Origin: an uncultured Eubacteriales bacterium
GTDB lineage: Bacteria > Bacillota_A > Clostridia > Lachnospirales > Lachnospiraceae
Assembly: GCA_902803345.1 (NCBI GenBank)
Contig: CADCPV010000256.1
Span: forward strand, 1 to 9,401
Reading direction: 5' to 3'
DNA: 9,401 bases
Part shown: positions 1-7,553 of the stretch, piece by piece
How positions within the stretch are numbered: position 1 is the stretch's first letter
Layout of the letters: each line of letters opens with the position of its first letter
Made by a program: the position numbers and the translations under genes
Notes under the pieces: model-generated
The model's input: only the letters and a program-made list of their open reading frames with translations
Told to the model about the DNA's origin: nothing
The model's database searches: none

Positions 1-629
1 ACGGTTATCGTACCGGTAATCTCACCTTCGCTCCAGTTTCCGTCCGCATCCTGACCGGCTGCATTCACGCCGAGGGTGACTTCCTGGCCTTCCTCAGGCT
101 GCGGCTTGTCTTCGGGGAAATATACCGCTGTCCGCCAGGTGATGCGTTTGCTGCCGTCCGCAAGCTCCTCTTCCTTGCCTTCTCCGGGCGGATAGGTGTT
201 GATACCGTCCCAGTCGTCGAAAGTCGGCTTTTTGTTACCGATCTTTGCCCAGACGTCGCCGAGGGACCAGCCTTTTTTGACGAGCTCGGCCGGGATGATC
301 ACCTTGAATTCATATACAGCGGCTCCGCCTGTGCCTTCACCGGTGTATTCGGCGCTCTCAATCTGTATTTCATCCGGCGAAACGGCTGCAGCTGCGGTCG
401 TTGTTTCTTCCTGGACATCGGCTGCGGAGGCTTCTTTTTCGGATTCGTCTGTTTTCTGGCTCTCACGTTCAGCAATTGAGGAGAGCATCGTCTCAGCTTT
501 ACGGCTGTCCTCCAGATATTCATCATAGTCACTGCAGTTGCAGCCGCCGAACAGAAACGCGCATAAGAGACTCACCGCAATGAGAAGTACCACAGCCGGA
601 AATATCCGGGTTTTCTTCCTGTTTTTCAT
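1..629 (-). CDS. Putative secreted lipoprotein, partial (3' end beyond the left edge)
   Basis: An open frame reads leftward from ATG at 629-627 to the window edge, about 209 codons without a stop. AAGGA lies about 7 nt upstream of the start. The N-terminus is lysine/arginine-rich (MKNRKKTR), followed by a hydrophobic stretch (about residues 10-27) ending in LFGGC, a reasonable lipobox. This suggests Sec export, cleavage by signal peptidase II and lipid anchoring on the outer face of the membrane. A charged, low-complexity linker rich in Glu, Ser, Thr and Ala (about residues 30-85) follows. The visible C-terminal part (EYTGEG..YEFKVIIP..., then a WRTAVYFP segment) looks like a beta-rich extracellular domain. 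I do not recognise the family and assign no ligand. Its leader contains a LytTR-like stub and LytTR-type boxes, so a LytTR regulator may control it (inference). It is divergent from the atp operon. Confidence 0.75.
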   Translation of the reverse strand, partial: MKNRKKTRIFPAVVLLIAVSLLCAFLFGGCNCSDYDEYLEDSRKAETMLSSIAERESQKTDESEKEASAADVQEETTTAAAAVSPDEIQIESAEYTGEGTGGAAVYEFKVIIPAELVKKGWSLGDVWAKIGNKKPTFDDWDGINTYPPGEGKEEELADGSKRITWRTAVYFPEDKPQPEEGQEVTLGVNAAGQDADGNWSEGEITGTIT

Positions 630-765
630 GAATTGTTCCTTTCTGCCGGTCCATCCGGCATTTTTGATTCTTGTTCGTGCCTTCGTCCTCCTGTGCTGCC
701 CGGACGACAACTTCAATATGATCAAGCGAAGAATCCGGTTCGAAACGGACCCTGATCTGTTTCAT
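529..765 (-). pseudogene. N-terminal stub resembling a LytTR-family DNA-binding regulator
   Basis: An ATG at 765-763 is preceded by AAAGGG with 8-nt spacing. The first 28 or so residues (MKQIRVRFEPDSS, then HIEVVVRAAQEDE) look like the start of the short LytTR regulators common in Clostridia, which open with a beta strand, an acidic turn and an E-V-x-x-R-A strand. After about residue 28 the resemblance stops. The frame becomes Lys/Asn/Gln-rich, runs into the lipoprotein gene in another frame, and ends at 529 after only 78 residues, whereas such regulators have about 140-150. The LytTR DNA-binding domain itself is absent. I read this as the 5' remnant of a regulator gene lost by deletion, or less likely a translated leader peptide. 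Two LytTR-type operator boxes lie just upstream at 841-870, which supports the assignment. Confidence 0.45.
644..665 (+). terminator. Terminator-like hairpin in the lipoprotein leader
   Basis: TGCCGG (644-649) and CCGGCA (655-660) form a perfect 6-bp GC-rich stem with the 5-nt loop TCCAT, followed on the + strand by TTTTT (661-665). That is the form of a short intrinsic terminator for + strand transcription, but no credible + strand gene precedes it. On the - strand the same hairpin sits immediately before the AAGGA ribosome binding site of the lipoprotein gene and could instead shape its leader. Its role is unresolved. Confidence 0.4.
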
Positions 766-801
766 TCCACATACCCTTTCCAGGATCAAACTGATATCTC
801 T

Positions 802-830
802 TTTTTACCATGTTCTGGCCCATAAATCAA
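802..830 (-). promoter_or_regulatory. Candidate promoter for the LytTR stub / lipoprotein transcript
   Basis: Reading the - strand, a -35 of TTGATT (830-825) is followed after 17 bp by TAAAAA (807-802). The -10 is poor. Its position, just downstream of two LytTR-type boxes (870-841), fits an activator-dependent promoter, where weak core elements are common. It lies 37 bp ahead of the stub's start codon. Confidence 0.35.
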
Positions 831-840
831 GATTTCCGGA

Positions 841-870
841 ACGAACGGTCGATATCGAGGAATGAACGGC
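841..870 (-). promoter_or_regulatory. Tandem LytTR-type operator (two boxes, 21-bp period)
   Basis: On the - strand, GCCGTTCAT (870-862) and ACCGTTCGT (849-841) are direct repeats starting exactly 21 bp apart. The published LytTR pattern is [TA][AC][CA]GTTN[AG][TG], as two direct repeats with 12-13 bp spacers. The second box matches fully, the first differs only at its first base, and the spacer is 12 bp. Between them lies the perfect palindrome TCGATATCGA (849-858). The longer + strand repeat is GGAACGAACGG / GGAATGAACGG (838-848 and 859-869). The boxes stand 10 bp upstream of the candidate -35 on the - strand and 16 bp upstream of the atp operon -35 on the + strand. Confidence 0.6.
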
Positions 871-886
871 AGCATAGAGTTTTTAC

Positions 887-915
887 TTGTCTATTAGCGG
901 AAGCTGTGCTATACT
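887..915 (+). promoter_or_regulatory. Sigma-A-type promoter of the atp operon
   Basis: TTGTCT (887-892) and TATACT (910-915) are separated by exactly 17 bp. Transcription would begin near 922, giving a leader of about 25 nt before the atpB ATG at 947. It is the only good promoter seen upstream of atpB and argues that the operon starts with atpB. Confidence 0.75.
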
Positions 916-946
916 TGAAACAATTTATAGAAAGAAGACGATTTCC

Positions 947-1783
947 ATGAAACAGAAACTGACGAAGGGAAAGAAAATCTTCATAGCAGTGTGGATCGCC
1001 CTGATTGTGGTAATCCTGGCGCTGATCTTCATACTCGGGCTTCCGCCCGGCGAGTCGGAGAGCATCAAGGAAGTCATGAAGGACGGCGTGCTGCATGACA
1101 AAAACAAGATGAACTTCTTCGGGCTTTCGGTGAACCCGGCGGTGATTTCCGCGTATCTCGTGTCGGCGGCGCTCTTACTTGCGGCCGTACTGATCCGCAT
1201 CTTCGCAATTCCGCGATTTAAAGACGTTCCGGGGAAATTCCAGTCGGCAATCGAGAAGCTTGTGGAGTTTTTCGCGGATATGGCAAAGGCCAACTCCTCG
1301 CATCGTACCGGCTTCATCGGGGCATACATTTTCAGCGCAGGCGTCTACATTTTCTTCAGTACGATTTTCGAGTTATTCGGTGTACAGTGGACGACAACGG
1401 CAGGACACACGATGGCGCTTCCGGCGCCGATTGCGGATATCAACGCCGCGATTGCGATGGGTGTCACGACGTTCAGTATGATTCTGGTCTCCGGGATCGT
1501 TGCAAACGGCCCGAAAGGCGGACTAAAGGTTCTGAAGGACTTCTCGCTTCCGATTTCGATGAGCTTCCGTCTGTTCGGTGCACTTCTGTCGGGACTTTTG
1601 GTGACCGAGCTTGTGTATTATACGGTGTCATTAAGCTTTGTGCTTCCGGTCATCGTGGGCGTGCTGTTTACCCTGCTGCACGCAATTATTCAGACTTACG
1701 TGCTGACGACACTCGCTTCCGTCTTCTACGGCGAAGCGGTGGAGCCTGCGAAAAAGAAAGATAAGAAGAAAAAGAAAGGATAA
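947..1783 (+). CDS. atpB: F1Fo ATP synthase subunit a
   Basis: Membrane stator subunit that forms the two ion half-channels next to the c-ring. The ATG at 947 (278 aa) is chosen over a TTG at 887 because that TTG is the promoter's -35 box. The ribosome binding site is weak (AAAGAAG). Family signatures are clear: FFGLSVNPAVISAY, DVPGKFQ, the PxADIN stretch before a transmembrane helix, MSFRLFG with the essential stator arginine (R208, equivalent to E. coli R210), and the last helix with Q249 (equivalent to Q252) in IQTYVLTTLASVFYGEA. Departures: an extra basic N-terminus plus hydrophobic segment (about residues 10-32) suggests an added helix or signal anchor. RLFGN is RLFGA. The acidic residue expected at E. 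coli E219 is leucine, with E221 one turn later. The C-terminus is a lysine-rich tail (KKKDKKKKKG). No atpI precedes it. Confidence 0.95.
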   Translation: MKQKLTKGKKIFIAVWIALIVVILALIFILGLPPGESESIKEVMKDGVLHDKNKMNFFGLSVNPAVISAYLVSAALLLAAVLIRIFAIPRFKDVPGKFQSAIEKLVEFFADMAKANSSHRTGFIGAYIFSAGVYIFFSTIFELFGVQWTTTAGHTMALPAPIADINAAIAMGVTTFSMILVSGIVANGPKGGLKVLKDFSLPISMSFRLFGALLSGLLVTELVYYTVSLSFVLPVIVGVLFTLLHAIIQTYVLTTLASVFYGEAVEPAKKKDKKKKKG

Positions 1784-1789
1784 AGGATC

Positions 1790-2158
1790 ATGAAAAAGAC
1801 AAGAATTCTGGCGGCAGTTTTTGCAGTGCTTATCGCGGCGGTGATGTTTTTCGCGGGTAGGGTTCCGGCGCATGCGGACGGAGAAGACGGCCCGATGCTG
1901 ATTGCGGAGAACCCGGCGGAAAGCGCAGATCATACAACCGGCACCAAGGCAATTGCAGCGGCAGCTGTTGTCGGCATCGCGGCAGCGGCAGGTGCTCTTG
2001 CGATGGGACTCGCGGTTTCGAAATCTACGGAATCGATGGCGAGACAGCCTGAGACAGCCGGACAGATCAATTCTTCGATGATGCTTGGCATGGTCTTCAT
2101 CGAGACTGCGATTATCTACGCGCTGATCGTCGCGATCCTGATTATTTTCGTACTGTAA
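1790..2158 (+). CDS. atpE: F1Fo ATP synthase subunit c with signal-peptide-like extension
   Basis: Proteolipid of the rotor ring. The ATG at 1790 follows atpB by 6 nt, with AAAGGA inside the atpB tail (1775-1780). The protein has 122 residues against the usual 70-90. Residues 1-29 look like a cleavable signal peptide: MKKTR, a hydrophobic core, then AHA before D30. A hydrophilic linker follows (about 30-52). The hairpin proper is helix 1 (about 53-79), the polar loop ESMARQPE (81-88), and helix 2 with the ion-binding carboxylate E105 in FIETAIIY. Helix 1 has A65-x-A67-x-A69-x-A71-x-G73 where most families have GxGxGxGxG. T106 and Y110 fit the E-S/T-x-x-x-Y layout of Na+-binding rings, but the helix-1 glutamine of those rings is M72. 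Coupling ion is therefore undecided, with H+ more likely. Confidence 0.95.
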   Translation: MKKTRILAAVFAVLIAAVMFFAGRVPAHADGEDGPMLIAENPAESADHTTGTKAIAAAAVVGIAAAAGALAMGLAVSKSTESMARQPETAGQINSSMMLGMVFIETAIIYALIVAILIIFVL

Positions 2159-2166
2159 GAGGGAAC

Positions 2167-2192
2167 ACCTCATACTGCCACTTATGTGAGGT
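2167..2192 (+). promoter_or_regulatory. Hairpin covering the atpF ribosome binding site
   Basis: ACCTCA (2167-2172) pairs perfectly with TGAGGT (2187-2192), extended by TA/TA (2173-2174 with 2183-2184) after a 2-nt bulge. The 3' arm contains the GAGG Shine-Dalgarno of atpF (ATG at 2200). Folding would mask that site and could lower b-subunit synthesis relative to the c subunit encoded just upstream, which is needed in far greater copy number. The pairing is visible in the sequence; the regulatory role is inference. Confidence 0.4.
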
Positions 2193-2199
2193 ACTGAAA

Positions 2200-2691
2200 A
2201 TGCCACTGAATATTGATTTTGTGCAGATCCTGCTGCATATGCTGAATTTCGTGATCCTGGCAGGCGGGCTTTCGCTCATCCTCTTTAAGCCGGTGCAGAA
2301 ATTTATGAAGGAGCGTGAGGAACGCTTCAAAAAGGCGAAAGAAGAGAACGAAAAAGCGGCCGAGGAAAACGCTGCCTTGAAAGCAGAGTATGAAACAAAG
2401 CTCCGGGATGCCGAACAGGAAATTCAGCAGCTTCGCCTTACTGCGGAACAGGATGCTGCAGACGCTGCGAAGCAGTATCTGGATGCGGCGAAAGACAGAG
2501 CGCAGGAAATCATCGCCGAAGCAGAGCGGGAGGCAGAGGAACGGAAGGATCATATCCTGGAATCTGCCCAGACCGAGATCGGCGAGCTTGTGATTGAGGC
2601 AACGCAGAAGCTGATGAAGGAATCAGCCGGCGAGGCCGAGAACCGTGCGCTCTACGACGAATTCATCCGCGTTGCACAGGAAGACAGCTGA
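2200..2691 (+). CDS. atpF: F1Fo ATP synthase subunit b
   Basis: Peripheral stalk subunit that tethers F1 to the membrane. At 163 residues it has normal length. A single N-terminal membrane helix (about 8-29, starting FVQILLHMLNFVILAGG) is followed by the conserved exit motif LFKPVQKFMKERE, then a long charged heptad-like helix (about 35-125) rich in Glu, Lys, Ala and Gln for the right-handed b dimer. The C-terminal part (EIGELVIEATQKLM...) is the segment that normally binds the delta C-terminal domain. In this operon that domain is fused to alpha, encoded immediately downstream. There is no second b or b' gene, so a homodimer is expected. No delta N-terminal domain is fused to b, unlike the mycobacterial b-delta protein. 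Confidence 0.94.
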   Translation: MPLNIDFVQILLHMLNFVILAGGLSLILFKPVQKFMKEREERFKKAKEENEKAAEENAALKAEYETKLRDAEQEIQQLRLTAEQDAADAAKQYLDAAKDRAQEIIAEAEREAEERKDHILESAQTEIGELVIEATQKLMKESAGEAENRALYDEFIRVAQEDS

Positions 2692-2736
2692 CGCTCCGAA
2701 AGGACCTGAAAACGCCCCTTTTTGAAGGTGAAGCAT

Positions 2737-4524
2737 ATGGATTTTGAACAGTCTTTTGATAACAGCGAAGAGCTTCAGAACGAGCCTCTTCGTGTGGAGA
2801 TCCGGTGTCTGGTGCCGCCAACCGAGGAGCAGCAGATGAAGATCTCCGCTTTTATGCGAAAAAAATACGGCGCGGACGAAGTGGAGATTGTCATCCGGAA
2901 AGATCCGTCGGTTGTGGGCGGCTTCAACATTTTCGTCGGCGATGACAACTACGACTGGAGTACACTCGGCCGTATCCGCCAGCTCCGTGCATCGATTCAG
3001 GCACTTCCGAAGGAGCAGAAAGTTGACAACATCATTTCGCTTCTCAGGGAGGACATCCGGGATTTTGAACTGACATCAGGCTACCAGCAGGTCGGCGAAG
3101 TGCTGACAGTCGGAGACGGAATCGCCGTGATATCAGGCCTTCGCGAAGTAGAATACGGTGAAATTGTCCTTTTTGACTGCGGCATCAAGGGAATGGTGCA
3201 GGATCTGAGGCCGGACGGAACGACGGGTATTGTGCTGTTCGGCGATCCGACGGAGATTGTCGCCGGATCGCGCGTCGTACGCACGAGACGCACGGCGGGC
3301 ATCCCGATTTCGAATAGGATCCTCGGACGGATGATCGATCCTCTTGGAAAGCCGATCGACGGCGGGGAGGAGATCGGCGCGAAGGAATACTTCCCGATCG
3401 AGCGTCCGGCGCCGGGCATCATCGAGCGGAAATCCGTCTCGAAGCCGATGGAGACCGGGCTTCTTGCGATTGATTCGATGTTCCCGATCGGCCGGGGCCA
3501 GCGTGAACTTCTGATCGGCGACCGGCAGACCGGCAAGACTTCGATCGCAATCGATACGATCCTGAACCAGAAAGGCAAAAACGTCGTCTGCGTGTATGTT
3601 GCGATCAGCCAGAAGGCCAGTTCCGTCGCAAAGGTTGTCAACATTCTCAAAAAAGCCGGGGCGATGGATTATACGGTCATCGTCAGTTCCCCGGCATCGG
3701 ATTCAGCTTCTCTGCAGTATATTGCGCCGTATGCGGGATGTGCAGTAGCGGAGTATTTCATGTACCGCGGACGTGATACGCTGATCATTTATGACGACCT
3801 TTCGAAGCATGCGGTTGCCTACCGGACGATCAGTCTTTTGCTGGAGCGCGCACCCGGACGGGAAGCCTACCCCGGTGACGTGTTCTACCTGCATTCAAGA
3901 CTGCTGGAACGTTCGGCTCAGCTTTCCGACGATCTCGGCGGCGGCAGCATGACCGCGCTTCCGATTGTCGAGACCCAGGCCGGCGATGTCTCAGCCTATA
4001 TCCCGACCAACATCATTTCCATTACAGACGGCCAGATTTTCCTCGACAGCGAGCTGTTCTATGCGGGCCAGCGCCCGGCAGTCAACGTCGGTCTCTCTGT
4101 TTCCCGTGTCGGCGGTTCGGCACAGACAAGCGTGATGAAAAAGTCTGTCGGTTCCGTGCGCCTCGATCTCGCACAGTACCGGGAAATGCAGGTTTTCTCA
4201 CAGTTCGGGTCGGATCTGGATGAGACGACAACGAGGCAGCTTACCTACGGAGCCGGACTGATGCAGCTTCTGAGACAGCAGAACCAGTCGCCGTATTCGC
4301 TGCATGAGCAGGTGATTCTCCTTGTGACTGCGCAGAGCCGGTTGTTTGTGCCGGTACCGAAGGAGACAATTCCGAAATGTGCAAAAGAACTGCTAGCATA
4401 TTTTAATGACAGCCATACTTCCCTGTGCCTGCAGATCGATCACGATCCGGTCTGGTCGGAGGAGCTGAAGGCAAGAATTCTGGAAGCGGCGGAACTGTTC
4501 TTTAAGAACTATCAGGCTTCATAA
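2737..4524 (+). CDS. atpA: F1Fo ATP synthase alpha subunit fused to a delta C-terminal domain
   Basis: Non-catalytic nucleotide-binding subunit of F1. The ATG at 2737 has AAGGTG 6 nt upstream; TTG 2722 and GTG 2728 lack a placed site. It gives 595 residues against about 500 for a normal alpha. Residues 18-90 read as the delta C-terminal domain: LRVEIRCLVPPTEEQ, a helix with KKYGADEVEIVIRKDPS, the hallmark DPSVVGGF (56-63), YDWS (72-75) and the helix RIRQLRASI (79-87). Residues 95-110 resemble the usual alpha N-terminal helix, and alpha proper starts near VGEVLTVGDGIAVISGL (119-135). The Walker A GDRQTGKT (261-268, K267), the DD of IIYDDLSKHA and the arginine finger R457 in SVSRVGG are all present. 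It occupies the place where atpH and atpA normally stand, and no separate atpH or delta N-terminal domain exists here. The gap after atpF is only 45 nt. Confidence 0.95.
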   Translation: MDFEQSFDNSEELQNEPLRVEIRCLVPPTEEQQMKISAFMRKKYGADEVEIVIRKDPSVVGGFNIFVGDDNYDWSTLGRIRQLRASIQALPKEQKVDNIISLLREDIRDFELTSGYQQVGEVLTVGDGIAVISGLREVEYGEIVLFDCGIKGMVQDLRPDGTTGIVLFGDPTEIVAGSRVVRTRRTAGIPISNRILGRMIDPLGKPIDGGEEIGAKEYFPIERPAPGIIERKSVSKPMETGLLAIDSMFPIGRGQRELLIGDRQTGKTSIAIDTILNQKGKNVVCVYVAISQKASSVAKVVNILKKAGAMDYTVIVSSPASDSASLQYIAPYAGCAVAEYFMYRGRDTLIIYDDLSKHAVAYRTISLLLERAPGREAYPGDVFYLHSRLLERSAQLSDDLGGGSMTALPIVETQAGDVSAYIPTNIISITDGQIFLDSELFYAGQRPAVNVGLSVSRVGGSAQTSVMKKSVGSVRLDLAQYREMQVFSQFGSDLDETTTRQLTYGAGLMQLLRQQNQSPYSLHEQVILLVTAQSRLFVPVPKETIPKCAKELLAYFNDSHTSLCLQIDHDPVWSEELKARILEAAELFFKNYQAS

Positions 4525-4532
4525 AGCTGAGA

Positions 4533-4580
4533 TCCGCCTGAGAACCGGGCGGACTGCTTCCCGGATCAGGTAACGGGAAG
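4533..4580 (+). repeat. Two consecutive hairpins between atpA and atpG
   Basis: TCCGCC (4533-4538) pairs with GGCGGA (4548-4553) over a 9-nt loop. CTTCCCG (4557-4563) then pairs with CGGGAAG (4574-4580) over a 10-nt loop. No T-run follows, so they are unlikely to be terminators. They sit in the widest gap of the operon (83 nt) and may act as an mRNA processing or stability element separating the BEFA and GDC parts (inference). Confidence 0.5.
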
Positions 4581-4587
4581 TGATTAC

Positions 4588-4607
4588 ATGAGGAAAGGAG
4601 GGGCGTA

Positions 4608-4608
<1 letters not shown>
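4588..4608 (+). other. Six-codon minicistron overlapping the atpG start
   Basis: ATG at 4588 opens a frame of six codons (MRKGGA) whose TAA shares its last base with the atpG ATG (TAATG). The minicistron contains the strong atpG Shine-Dalgarno (AGGAGG, 4596-4601), and GGGAAGTG lies a few bases ahead of its own ATG. It could support translational reinitiation at atpG, but may be chance. Confidence 0.25.
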
Positions 4609-7380
<2,772 letters not shown>

Positions 7381-7464
7381 GCCGGTTTCTTTTTTACAGG
7401 CTGATGCAGGAGGGACATTCACAGATATTTCACAGTTACAAGCTGTGCTGATAATAAACTCTCC

Positions 7465-7493
7465 TTGACATAAACGGCAGAATGGTGTAATCT
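7465..7493 (+). promoter_or_regulatory. Sigma-A-type promoter of the degV gene
   Basis: A consensus TTGACA (7465-7470) is followed after exactly 17 bp by TAATCT (7488-7493). Transcription would start near 7500, leaving a leader of about 54 nt before the ATG at 7554. Confidence 0.85.
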
Positions 7494-7519
7494 AATACAG
7501 TAAATCAGATCAATACCGT

Positions 7520-7539
7520 CAGCAACTGTTACAGTGCTG
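7520..7539 (+). promoter_or_regulatory. Hairpin in the degV 5' leader
   Basis: CAGC-A-ACTG (7520-7528) pairs with CAGTGCTG (7532-7539): eight base pairs with one bulged A and a TTA loop, ending three bases before the GAGGAGGGG ribosome binding site (7543-7551). It may be a DNA operator (imperfect palindrome about 20 bp past the start point) or an mRNA structure. No family is recognised. Confidence 0.4.
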
Positions 7540-7553
7540 TTTGAGGAGGGGAA

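Noticed and set aside
887..946. Longer atpB beginning at TTG 887
   Set aside because: The TTG is part of the -35 box of a good promoter with a 17-bp spacer, so it lies upstream of the transcription start.
1960..2130. Na+-coupled c-ring
   Set aside because: E105, T106 and Y110 fit a Na+ site, but the helix-1 glutamine of Na+ rings aligns with M72. I would not call Na+ coupling from this sequence.
2182..2553. Long - strand open frame opposite atpF
   Set aside because: It is the complement of a strongly conserved coding region, resembles no family and has no ribosome binding site; the same applies to other antisense frames across the atp genes.
3009..3067. Internal translation start for a normal-length alpha, because AAGGAG (3010-3015) and GGGAGG (3047-3052) look like ribosome binding sites
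   Set aside because: The TTG triplets at 3023 and 3065 that follow them are out of frame and no in-frame ATG, GTG or TTG lies nearby. The purine runs simply encode Lys-Glu and Arg-Glu-Asp.
7404..7451. A 15-codon frame between the atp terminator and the degV promoter
   Set aside because: It has no ribosome binding site or promoter and no recognisable feature; the interval 7396-7464 otherwise appears empty.
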